A DNA stretch of 6,627 bases from Clostridiales bacterium (GCA_031271375.1 JAISVU010000395.1:1-6627); one strand, 5' to 3'. Positions 1 through 6,541 are shown, counted from the stretch's first letter. Notes: generated by a model from the sequence alone, not told the origin. Made by a program: numbers and translations.

Positions 1-583
1 CTTCCTTGATATTCAATACCGCCGCGATATGTGGGCGGAAAGCCCTGACGCTCTCTAATTGAAAGCTGGAGACCTCCAGCGTGACCCAGGCGTCCCGGGG
101 GATTTTCGCGGCCTTTTCACAGAACGCCGCGCCGATGTTGCCCAGCGTCTCCGAGCCCGGCGCGTGGATTTTCATAATATCCCCGGCGATAGTGGAAGCC
201 GAGGTCTTGCCGTTTGTTCCGGTGAACGCGATAATCGGGGCGTCGCACACCATCGAGCCCAGCTCCAGCTCCCCGATAACCGGTATCCCCATGTCCCGCG
301 CCTTTTCAATAAACGGCGTGTCTATCGGGATGCCGGGGCTTATGACTATATAATTAAACCTGTTTATTATGTCGTCCGGGTTGCCGCCCAGATACAGCTC
401 CGCGCCTAAGCCCTTCACCTCGTCGACAAAGGCCCGCTGAAGCGGGTCCATTTGCTCATAGGGCTTAACGTCCGCGACGCAGATATCCGCTCCCCCGCTG
501 AGGAGCAGCCTTGCCGCCGCCATTCCCGATCTCATTAAACCGCAAACCATTACCCTTGCCCCGGTAAAATCCGGTTTATCCAC
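1..583 (-). CDS. murD: UDP-N-acetylmuramoyl-L-alanine--D-glutamate ligase MurD (5' part, truncated by window edge)
   Basis: This cytoplasmic ligase adds D-glutamate to UDP-MurNAc-L-Ala, using ATP. Only the first 194 codons are in the window and the gene continues beyond position 1. I translated it by hand from the minus strand. An N-terminal Rossmann-like region contains GLMRSGMAAARLL near residue 15, matching the family's GLxxSGxAAAxLL pattern. VISPGIP follows. The ATP-binding P-loop GTNGKTS spans residues 122-128, with Lys126. Then come LGNIG and EVSSFQLES, the MurD form of the central-domain motif, and AVLNIKE just before the edge, where the family normally continues with DHLDRH. The start is taken as GTG at 583-581: it overlaps the mraY stop by 8 nt, has a G-rich stretch six bases upstream, and leaves a normal-length N-terminus. 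The overlap indicates translational coupling to mraY. The position after mraY is the usual one in dcw clusters. Confidence 0.95.
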   Translation of the reverse strand, partial: MDKPDFTGARVMVCGLMRSGMAAARLLLSGGADICVADVKPYEQMDPLQRAFVDEVKGLGAELYLGGNPDDIINRFNYIVISPGIPIDTPFIEKARDMGIPVIGELELGSMVCDAPIIAFTGTNGKTSASTIAGDIMKIHAPGSETLGNIGAAFCEKAAKIPRDAWVTLEVSSFQLESVRAFRPHIAAVLNIKE

Positions 584-1565
584 GGAAAGCCCCCCGCGCC
601 GCGATATACCCGATAAGGCAGCACACGGCGGTGGCGACATAAAACAGCGTCACAACCTGGGTTTCCCGCCATCCCGACACCTCAAAATGATGATGCAGCG
701 GGGCCATTTTGAACAGGCGGCGGCCCTCGCCGTATTTGCGCTTGGTGTATTTAAACCATCCCACTTGCAGCATTACCGATATATTTTCAACAATATATAC
801 CAGGCCGACTATAGCGAGAACCAGCGGCATTTTAAGGATAATCGACGTCGCGGCGACAAACCCGCCCAGAGCGAATGAGCCGGTATCCCCCATTATAATC
901 TTCGCCGGGTGGGAATTAAAGAGCAGGAAGCCCAATAACGCGCCTACCGCCGCCCCTGCGGCGGGTACAAGCCCGCTCCCCATGGCCAGCGATACAAACA
1001 GGAAAAACGCCGCTACCAGCACCGTAACGCCGGAGGCGAGGCCGTCCGCCCCGTCCGTTATGTTCACGGCGTTGACTATCCCCACCATCACCAGCAGATA
1101 GAACGGGACGTAGAGCAAGCCCATATCCCAGTAGATATTCAAGAAAGGTATATATACTTCGCTGCCTACCTGGGAGAAGTAGAGATAGAGCCAGAACCCG
1201 GCGCACACTACCAGCTGGAATATGACCTTCATACCCGCCCTAAGGCCCAGCGAGCGCTTCTTTACCACCTTTATATAGTCGTCAATAAACCCGATAGCCG
1301 CCGACGAGACCGTTACCGCGAGGACGGCCAGCGCGTCCGGGTTGTCTTTAAGGAAGAACAGGCACGCCGCGCCGAAGCTGACGACGATCGCAAGGCCGCC
1401 CATTGTAGGGACGCCTTGCTTGGCCAGATGGGTTTTAGGCCCGTCGTCACGGACGTTCTGCCCGAATTTTAACCTGCGGAGCAGCGGAATCGCCCCAGGC
1501 AGCAGCGCAACGCACACCGCGAAGGACAGCAGAACCGCGTAAACGGCGGAGGTGAAGTCGTACAA
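576..1565 (-). CDS. mraY: Phospho-N-acetylmuramoyl-pentapeptide-transferase MraY
   Basis: This polytopic membrane enzyme transfers phospho-MurNAc-pentapeptide from UDP to undecaprenyl phosphate, making lipid I. The 329-aa product has about ten hydrophobic segments (roughly 8-29, 54-72, 78-94, 112-131, 150-168, 176-198, 201-221, 228-246, 249-268 and 304-325). Family motifs are intact: KFGQNVRDDGPKTH followed by GVPTMGG (34-57), the catalytic Asp pair in FIDDY (Asp95, Asp96), NAVNITDGADGLASG (165-179), MGDTGS with Asp227, and the HHH motif in APLHHHFE (His291-293). The start is TTG at 1565: an AAGGGG ribosome-binding site lies ten bases upstream, and no ATG or GTG in frame fits better. That site is folded into a hairpin (see the separate entry). 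The gene sits 55 bp downstream of murF and its last bases overlap murD, so the genes are probably co-transcribed. Confidence 0.98.
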   Translation of the reverse strand: MYDFTSAVYAVLLSFAVCVALLPGAIPLLRRLKFGQNVRDDGPKTHLAKQGVPTMGGLAIVVSFGAACLFFLKDNPDALAVLAVTVSSAAIGFIDDYIKVVKKRSLGLRAGMKVIFQLVVCAGFWLYLYFSQVGSEVYIPFLNIYWDMGLLYVPFYLLVMVGIVNAVNITDGADGLASGVTVLVAAFFLFVSLAMGSGLVPAAGAAVGALLGFLLFNSHPAKIIMGDTGSFALGGFVAATSIILKMPLVLAIVGLVYIVENISVMLQVGWFKYTKRKYGEGRRLFKMAPLHHHFEVSGWRETQVVTLFYVATAVCCLIGYIAARGAFRG

Positions 1566-1575
1566 GGTTAAAGCA

Positions 1576-1581
1576 CCCCTT
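1576..1581 (-). promoter_or_regulatory. Ribosome-binding site of mraY (AAGGGG)
   Basis: AAGGGG lies ten bases before the TTG codon at 1565-1563 and decides that start. Most of it (1576-1580) forms the 3' arm of a five-base-pair hairpin, CCCCT-ATGA-AGGGG, so access for the ribosome may depend on RNA folding. Confidence 0.6.
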
Positions 1582-1605
1582 CATAGGGGCGGCTGGCAGC
1601 CGCCC
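1576..1605 (-). promoter_or_regulatory. Overlapping hairpins in the murF-mraY intercistronic gap
   Basis: Two inverted repeats lie in the 55-base gap. The first, GGGCGGCT-GCC-AGCCGCCC (1605-1587), has a perfect 8-bp GC-rich stem with a three-base loop. The second, CCCCT-ATGA-AGGGG (1589-1576), encloses the mraY ribosome-binding site. They share the three C residues at 1587-1589, so both cannot form fully at once. No T-run follows on either strand, so this is not a standard Rho-independent terminator. Likely roles are modulating mraY translation, pausing or partially attenuating the transcript, or protecting a processed mRNA end. The dyads are directly visible; the function is inferred. Confidence 0.55.
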
Positions 1606-1620
1606 GTTTCATTACGGATT

Positions 1621-2994
1621 TCAATGGATAATCTCTTTAACAATATCCTCAAACGCCATCGCCCTCGAAGCCTTCACTAAAACAGTATCGCCCTTTTTAA
1701 GCAGCCCGCTCAAATAGGCGGCCGCAATCTTCTTATCAGGGAAATATGACGCGACGCTTTTACTGCGCCCGCTTTCAATCTCTTTATGCGCGCCTGTAAA
1801 GGTGTCCCGGCTCCGCTCGCCCACGCATATAATAATGTTTATCCCAAGCCTTGCGGCCTCGCAGCCCGCTTCTTCATGGAACAGAGCCGACTGCGGCCCC
1901 AGCTCCATCATATCGCCCAAGACGCATATCTTCCTGCCATCAGCCCCGGTCAGTACCTCCAGCGCGGCTTTGACGGAATCCGGGCTCGCGTTGTACACAT
2001 CGTCGATAATGACCGCGCCGTTTAAGGCTTCTTTTATATTCAGCCTGTTCACTGTCGGTTTAAAATCCAATAATCCGTCCCTTATCTCCTCGGGACTAAG
2101 CCCGAACGAAAGCCCCACGGCCGACGCCGCCAGCGCGTTTATGACCGTGTGCGTCCCCGGCATATTCACTGCGGCGTCTATCTTAAAATCCTTGCCGCAT
2201 AATGTAAAACTCACACCTGTAAGGCCCAGTTTTTTTATATTTTCCGCCGTCACATCGCAATCCGGCGTCAATCCGAAATGCGTCGTCTTTAATCCCGCCG
2301 TATCCGCGGCGCGTAATAGTTCGTCCCCGCCGTTGAGGAACACCGCGCCGCCCGGCCCCATCCCCGCGAACACCTCGCATTTGGCCCGGAGAATAGCCTC
2401 GCGGCTCCCCAACGTCTCCATATGCGAAACGCCGATGTTCGTGATAACCGCCGCGTCTGGCCTCGCGGCCATTGACAGCGCGCGTATCTCACCCTCCGCG
2501 CTCATCCCCATCTCCAGCACCGCGATGTCGGTATCGTCCTCAATCCCGAATACGGTAAGCGGCAGGCCAATATCGTTATTCAGGTTGCCCTGGGTTTTAA
2601 GCACCCGGAACCTTCTCGACAGTACCGACGCGATAAGGTCTTTCGCCGTAGTCTTGCCCACGCTCCCCGTGACGGCAATGGTTTTTATCTCAAATAAGGA
2701 TATATAATACGCCGCCAGGTCAAGCAGCGCCTTGCGCGTGTCATTCACGGTTATCACCGGTTTATCTGCCGCTGTATATTTATGGGCGAGGACACAGGCC
2801 GCGCCTTTATTGAAAGCCTGGTCAATAAAGCTATGCCCGTCGAAGTTCGGCCCCTCGACAGCCACGAACAGCTCCCCCGCGTTAAGGCTCCGCGTGTCCG
2901 TGGACACGCCGTTTATAGACAGACCGTTATAATCCCCGTTGTTCAGGCGACCGCCGACGGCCCAGGCTATTTCGTCCAAGTTTAAAGCTCTCAT
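1621..2994 (-). CDS. murF: UDP-N-acetylmuramoyl-tripeptide--D-alanyl-D-alanine ligase MurF
   Basis: This cytoplasmic Mur ligase uses ATP to join D-Ala-D-Ala to the UDP-MurNAc-tripeptide, completing the pentapeptide. The 457-aa length is normal. The N-terminal domain carries STDTR (31-35) and GPNFDGH. The central ATPase domain has the P-loop GSVGKTT (110-116, Lys114), GNLNNDIGLPL (136-146), the acidic motif LEMGMS (Glu161) and TNIGVSHMETLGS (185-197). The C-terminal domain has DDVYNASPDS (331-340, family YNAxPxS) and VLGDMMELG (358-366). Near the end the usual KGSR is KASR (441-444), a small change I would not read as inactivating. The ATG at 2994 overlaps the murE TGA stop as ATGA, with a GGAGG about 13 bases upstream inside murE, so translation is probably coupled. 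B. subtilis keeps murF outside its dcw cluster, whereas Clostridia commonly have it here. Confidence 0.98.
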   Translation of the reverse strand: MRALNLDEIAWAVGGRLNNGDYNGLSINGVSTDTRSLNAGELFVAVEGPNFDGHSFIDQAFNKGAACVLAHKYTAADKPVITVNDTRKALLDLAAYYISLFEIKTIAVTGSVGKTTAKDLIASVLSRRFRVLKTQGNLNNDIGLPLTVFGIEDDTDIAVLEMGMSAEGEIRALSMAARPDAAVITNIGVSHMETLGSREAILRAKCEVFAGMGPGGAVFLNGGDELLRAADTAGLKTTHFGLTPDCDVTAENIKKLGLTGVSFTLCGKDFKIDAAVNMPGTHTVINALAASAVGLSFGLSPEEIRDGLLDFKPTVNRLNIKEALNGAVIIDDVYNASPDSVKAALEVLTGADGRKICVLGDMMELGPQSALFHEEAGCEAARLGINIIICVGERSRDTFTGAHKEIESGRSKSVASYFPDKKIAAAYLSGLLKKGDTVLVKASRAMAFEDIVKEIIH

Positions 2995-4472
2995 AACCAG
3001 TCCAGCGCCTCCAACGCGACAGCCCTGTCGTCGAAGGCCTCCCTGCGGCGGCCTTCGAATTCCTGATACAGCTCGTGGCCCTTCCCCGCGATTATGACGG
3101 CGTCGCCGGGCCGGGCCTTATACAGGGCCATATATATCGCCTTCTTCCGGTCGGGTTCCGCATATCTTTCCGTTATCCCGGTTTTATCCACTCCGGGCAG
3201 AATCTGATTGATTATATCGTCCGGGTTCTCGTTCCTGGGGTTATCCGAGGTTATTACGCAGATATCCGAAAGCCGCCCCGCTATGCCGCCCATTATGGGC
3301 CGCTTCGCGGCGTCCCTGTCCCCGCCGCAGCCGAAGACCGTTATAACCCGGCCCTCCGGCGTTATTTCCCTCACTGCCGTTATGATGTTCTCAAGGCTTT
3401 CCGGGTTATGGGCGTAGTCAATTATTACGCTGAACCCCTTTGAGTTCTCAACGCGCTCGAAGCGCCCGCGCACGCCGTTGAAGCCTTTAAGCCCCTCAAT
3501 TATAGCCTCGCCGGGTATCCCCAGCTCTCCCGCCGCCGCAATCGCCGCCAGCGCGTTATAAACGGAGAAGCGCCCCGGTACGTTAAGCCGGATGTCCAAT
3601 GCCCGGCCCTTCATATTCACGGAGAACCGGGAGCCATTGGGCATAAGCTCAATATCCCGGGCGAAGTACCCCGGCATCTCCCCTATACCGTAGTATATAA
3701 CAGGGGCGGAGCAGCCGTTCAGCACGACATCCTTATATGCGTCGTCAAAATTTACAACCGCCGCGCCGGACTGTTTAAACAAAAGGCCCTTCGCCCCAGC
3801 GTAGTTATCTATAGTTTTATGGTAATCCAGATGGTCATGCTGGAGGTTCGTAAATATCCCGGCGCTGAAGCTAAGGCCGTCTGTGCGGCCTTGATCCAGC
3901 CCGTGGGACGTGGCCTCCATCACGCAGTATTCCGCCCCTTCACCGGCCATACGCCCCAGTATCTCATATAACTCCAGTATATCGGGCGTGGATGATGTCT
4001 GATACTCCACGTCTATCGGCTTATCCCCGATAAAGGCCCCCGTCGTCCCGATAATCCCGGTCTTATGGCCCGCGCGCTCTAAAATAGACTTTAAATAATA
4101 TGTAACGCTGGTCTTACCCTTGGTTCCGGTAACGCCGACGAGCTTTAGTTTTGCTTCTGGATGCTCGTGGAAATTAGAGGCTATGACGGCCAAAGCCGCT
4201 CTGGTGTCCTTCGTAAGTAAATATACGACGTTCTCCGGCGCGTTCTCCGGCAGATATTCGCACAGCGCCGCAGCGGCCCCTTTTGCCGCCGCCTCGCGTA
4301 TATACTCATGCCCATCTGATGTCAGGCCTCTTACGCATATAAACAAACAACCGGGGACAACCTTCCGCGAGTCGGCTGCGACGCCCGTAATCACTTGACC
4401 ATATTGATTATACGGCCGCCCTGTCCCCGCCGGGTTTATATCAATGCCGTTCAAAAGTTCAGCGAGCTTCAT
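2991..4472 (-). CDS. murE: UDP-N-acetylmuramoyl-L-alanyl-D-glutamate--2,6-diaminopimelate ligase MurE
   Basis: This cytoplasmic Mur ligase adds the third stem-peptide residue. From the ATG at 4472 it is 493 aa. Visible motifs are the P-loop GTKGKTS (116-122), TSSTPD, MEATSHGLDQGR, TNLQHDHLDYH (208-218), the lysine in YAGAK (Lys228) that is carbamylated in the family, NGVRGRFE, IDYAHNP (351-357), GCGGDRDAAKRP and GKGHE (463-467). DNPR at 410-413, followed by NENP, is the signature of meso-diaminopimelate-specific MurE; lysine-adding enzymes lack this Arg. The wall is therefore predicted to be DAP-type. The frame stays open to TTG at 4487 and GTG at 4484. I prefer the ATG because a perfect promoter just upstream predicts a transcript starting near 4485, and the protein then begins MKLAELLNG, as is usual for the family. 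The stop forms an ATGA overlap with murF. Confidence 0.98.
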   Translation of the reverse strand: MKLAELLNGIDINPAGTGRPYNQYGQVITGVAADSRKVVPGCLFICVRGLTSDGHEYIREAAAKGAAAALCEYLPENAPENVVYLLTKDTRAALAVIASNFHEHPEAKLKLVGVTGTKGKTSVTYYLKSILERAGHKTGIIGTTGAFIGDKPIDVEYQTSSTPDILELYEILGRMAGEGAEYCVMEATSHGLDQGRTDGLSFSAGIFTNLQHDHLDYHKTIDNYAGAKGLLFKQSGAAVVNFDDAYKDVVLNGCSAPVIYYGIGEMPGYFARDIELMPNGSRFSVNMKGRALDIRLNVPGRFSVYNALAAIAAAGELGIPGEAIIEGLKGFNGVRGRFERVENSKGFSVIIDYAHNPESLENIITAVREITPEGRVITVFGCGGDRDAAKRPIMGGIAGRLSDICVITSDNPRNENPDDIINQILPGVDKTGITERYAEPDRKKAIYMALYKARPGDAVIIAGKGHELYQEFEGRRREAFDDRAVALEALDWL

Positions 4473-4492
4473 TCCCTCAATCACCAACTCCC

Positions 4493-4521
4493 ATTATATT
4501 TTCCCCGAAAGCTATTGTCAA
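4493..4521 (-). promoter_or_regulatory. Perfect consensus vegetative (sigma-A/sigma-70 type) promoter driving murE-murF-mraY-murD
   Basis: On the minus strand TTGACA (4521-4516) and TATAAT (4498-4493) are separated by exactly 17 bases, matching all 12 consensus positions at the optimal spacing. It lies between the PBP stop codon (4524-4526) and the murE start, overlapping neither gene when murE begins at the ATG. Predicted initiation is near 4485, leaving a leader of roughly a dozen bases that contains GAGGGA next to the ATG. No terminator hairpin is seen between the PBP and this site, so read-through from the PBP gene may add to its output. Confidence 0.88.
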
Positions 4522-4523
4522 GG

Positions 4524-6476
4524 TTATTGAATGTCTGTATACAGAATAACCTTCGTCCCCTGGTTTACTTCCTCCCCTGCGGGAGGGAACTGCTCGACGA
4601 CGGTGTTCCCCGAGCCCACGGTCTCCGCTTCCAGGTTAAGGGTTTTCAGCATAGGCTTGACGGTCTTAACCTCAAGGCCGGTCAGCTCCGGCACCGACAC
4701 GGTGCCGACGCCCTTCATCTCCAGCTCCTTCTCGCTGTAGATGGGGTTCACGCCCAAGTAAGGCAGAATGTTCTCCAAAAGCTCCTTCATTACAGGGCCC
4801 GCGACCTGGCCGCCGTAATAAGCCCCCACCGGTTCGTCGATCAAAACCAGCGCAAGAACCTGCGGATTCTCCGCGGGCGAAAATGTGAGGAACGACGAGA
4901 TATACCGCCCCATTCTGCGGGGCAGCTTTTCGCTGGTGGCGGTCTTCCCGCCCACGCGGTATCCCGGTATGTATGTGCGGTTTCCCGTTCCGGCTTCCAC
5001 TACGCTTTCCAAGATACTCCTCATAGTTGCCGACGTCTCCTCGGATATGACGGAAGCGCCCCTCTCATACGTAAACTCCTCTATAACAAGGCCCTCGCCG
5101 TCGATGATCCGCGTCCCCACATGGGGCGTTATCAAATATCCGCCGTTGATACTGGCCGACACCGCCCTTAACAGCTGCAGCGGGGTTATTTGAAAGCTCT
5201 GCCCGAAGCTCATCGTCGCCAGCTCCACCGGGCCTACCTTCTCCAGCTTGTGCATTATCCCAACGGCTTCGCCGGGGAGGTCTACCCCGGTCTTCTCGTC
5301 GAAGCCGAATTTGTCCATATACTCGTAAAAGGTTTCCGCCCCCAGGCGGGCCGCCGTTTCCATAAACACGGGGTTGCATGAGTTCTGCATACCTTCTACG
5401 AAGTTTTGGGAGCCGTGCGCCCTGGGCGAGCGCCAGCATTTTATATAACGCTTGCCCACCTCGACGCCGCCCTTGCAGTAAAACATACTCTCCGGCGTGA
5501 TTACGCCTTCCTCAAGCCCGGCGGAGCTGGTGACGATCTTGAACGTCGAGCCCGGCTCGTATGTGTCGTTTATCCCAAAATTACGCCACATACGGTTAAG
5601 GTGATCCAGCTGTTCCTCCGACGTTAAACCCTCCCAGGCGGCGGCCAGCTCGGGGTCGTTTATCTCAAACGGCGCGTTAAGGTCAAAGCCGGGATAGTTG
5701 GCCATAGCGTATATTTCGCCGTTCTGGGGATTCATAACGATAACGAGGCCGCGCTTCGCGTCCCTCATATCCACGACCTTTTTAATCGTTTGCTCGGTGT
5801 AACGCTGAACCACCATGTCCAATGTCGTTACCAGGCTGTAGCCCTCGGTCGGCGGCACCCTTACGATCCCCCCGTTTATCAGCTCTATCCCGCTGGCGTC
5901 GGTGTGCGTCAGTATCTTGCCGCTCTCGCCTTTTAAATATTTGTCATACTTGGACTCAAGCCCGATTATGCCCTGGTTGTCCTTCCCAACAAAGCCGATT
6001 ACCTGGGCCGCGAGGCTGTCATAGGGATACAGGCGTTTCACATCCTCGTCAACCACCACCCCCGGGATGTTCATCTGCCTGATTTCATCCGCCAGTTCCT
6101 TATCCACCTTGGTTTTTATACGCTCCAGCGCGACGCGGCGCTTTACCTTCGTCAATACCGCCTCATAATCCAAATCCAGCATTTCCGCCAGCGTTTTCGC
6201 CACATATTCAGGGTCCTTTCTCTGCGCCCGTATTACGCTGACGGAGCACACGCTCTCCGTCACGGCGAGGCCCACCATATTCCGGTCCAGTATAGAACCT
6301 CGGTTGGGCGTTATCAGCCTGTCCCTGGTATGCTGTTCATAGGCCTTTTCCTGTAAAAACTCCGCGTCGAAGGCCTGTATGTAAAACACCCTGAAAGCAA
6401 GGAACATCAACAGCCCTTCGAATATTATCATAAACAGCAGCAATTTTTTCTTCAGCTTGATTCCGACTTTTTGCAT
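4524..6476 (-). CDS. spoVD: Class B penicillin-binding protein, SpoVD/FtsI-type transpeptidase with one PASTA domain
   Basis: This membrane-anchored D,D-transpeptidase cross-links peptidoglycan outside the membrane. The 650-aa protein has a basic N-terminus and a single membrane anchor (about 12-34). A PBP-dimerization domain begins with TPNRGSILDRN (56-66). The transpeptidase domain has the nucleophile motif STFK (Ser310, Lys313), SCN (366-368) and a KTA triad (511-513) in place of the usual KTG. One PASTA domain ends the protein (about 593-650). Length, single PASTA and position next to murE match B. subtilis SpoVD (sporulation cortex). In Clostridia the dcw-located PBP may instead serve division (FtsI/PBP2b role), so the symbol is a family match rather than proof of role. 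Cysteines 347 and 367 sit where SpoVD has its redox-active pair. The ATG at 6476 has GAAGGGAG four bases upstream. rsmH and ftsL, the usual upstream neighbours, are absent. Confidence 0.95.
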   Translation of the reverse strand: MQKVGIKLKKKLLLFMIIFEGLLMFLAFRVFYIQAFDAEFLQEKAYEQHTRDRLITPNRGSILDRNMVGLAVTESVCSVSVIRAQRKDPEYVAKTLAEMLDLDYEAVLTKVKRRVALERIKTKVDKELADEIRQMNIPGVVVDEDVKRLYPYDSLAAQVIGFVGKDNQGIIGLESKYDKYLKGESGKILTHTDASGIELINGGIVRVPPTEGYSLVTTLDMVVQRYTEQTIKKVVDMRDAKRGLVIVMNPQNGEIYAMANYPGFDLNAPFEINDPELAAAWEGLTSEEQLDHLNRMWRNFGINDTYEPGSTFKIVTSSAGLEEGVITPESMFYCKGGVEVGKRYIKCWRSPRAHGSQNFVEGMQNSCNPVFMETAARLGAETFYEYMDKFGFDEKTGVDLPGEAVGIMHKLEKVGPVELATMSFGQSFQITPLQLLRAVSASINGGYLITPHVGTRIIDGEGLVIEEFTYERGASVISEETSATMRSILESVVEAGTGNRTYIPGYRVGGKTATSEKLPRRMGRYISSFLTFSPAENPQVLALVLIDEPVGAYYGGQVAGPVMKELLENILPYLGVNPIYSEKELEMKGVGTVSVPELTGLEVKTVKPMLKTLNLEAETVGSGNTVVEQFPPAGEEVNQGTKVILYTDIQ

Positions 6477-6480
6477 ATAG

Positions 6481-6488
6481 CTCCCTTC
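6481..6488 (-). promoter_or_regulatory. Ribosome-binding site of the PBP gene
   Basis: GAAGGGAG on the minus strand lies four bases before the ATG at 6476-6474. It is a strong Shine-Dalgarno sequence and supports this start over internal methionines. Confidence 0.7.
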
Positions 6489-6498
6489 TTTCTCTTAC

Positions 6499-6530
6499 AT
6501 TTTATTACCCAAGCCCTGCTTGTATGAAAA
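6499..6530 (-). promoter_or_regulatory. Candidate promoter for the PBP gene
   Basis: Two overlapping weak matches to a sigma-A promoter are visible on the minus strand: TTCATA (6528-6523), 18 bases, TAAAAT (6504-6499); and TTTTCA (6530-6525), 17 bases, TAATAA (6507-6502). A third possibility is a sigma-E-like -10 element CATACAAG (6526-6519), which has no recognisable -35 at the right distance. The region is AT-rich, so chance matches are expected. Some promoter must lie in this 104-bp gap because the gene upstream is divergent. A 13-bp dyad, CAAGC-AGG-GCTTG, occupies 6510-6522, within the spacer. Confidence 0.3.
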
Positions 6531-6541
6531 AATATTTAGAT

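Noticed and set aside
59..409. Overlapping plus-strand open frames over the murD fragment
   Set aside because: The minus strand encodes an unbroken MurD N-terminal half with its P-loop and SSFQL motifs, so these frames are shadows.
1587..1605. GC-rich hairpin after murF considered as a Rho-independent terminator
   Set aside because: The stem is strong, but no U-run follows on the minus strand and only a weak GTTTC follows on the plus strand. A second hairpin and the mraY ribosome-binding site follow immediately.
1802..2707. A 301-codon open frame on the plus strand opposite murF
   Set aside because: It lies entirely antisense to a fully motif-supported murF, is rich in Ser, Pro and Ala as expected of a shadow frame, shows no recognisable domain, and has no clear ribosome-binding site.
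2892..2909. Near-perfect 18-bp palindrome GCGTGTCC-GT-GGACACGC inside murF
   Set aside because: It encodes the conserved VSTDTR motif of MurF, whose codons naturally produce the symmetry. It lies deep within the gene and no copy was noticed near any promoter.
4571..4586. Inverted repeat CCTCCC-CTGC-GGGAGG near the 3' end of the PBP gene
   Set aside because: It lies within the PASTA coding sequence (PPAGEE), is short and lacks a T-run, so it is explained by coding and does not look like a terminator.
4395..5171. A 258-codon open frame on the plus strand opposite murE and the PBP gene
   Set aside because: It spans the murE promoter and the 3' half of the PBP gene on the opposite strand. Its composition (many Arg, Leu and His) is typical of the complement of GC-rich coding sequence, and no family is recognised.
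6495..6500. Start-stop ATG-TAA on the minus strand upstream of the PBP gene
   Set aside because: It overlaps the candidate -10 region and has no ribosome-binding site of its own, so it may not be transcribed.
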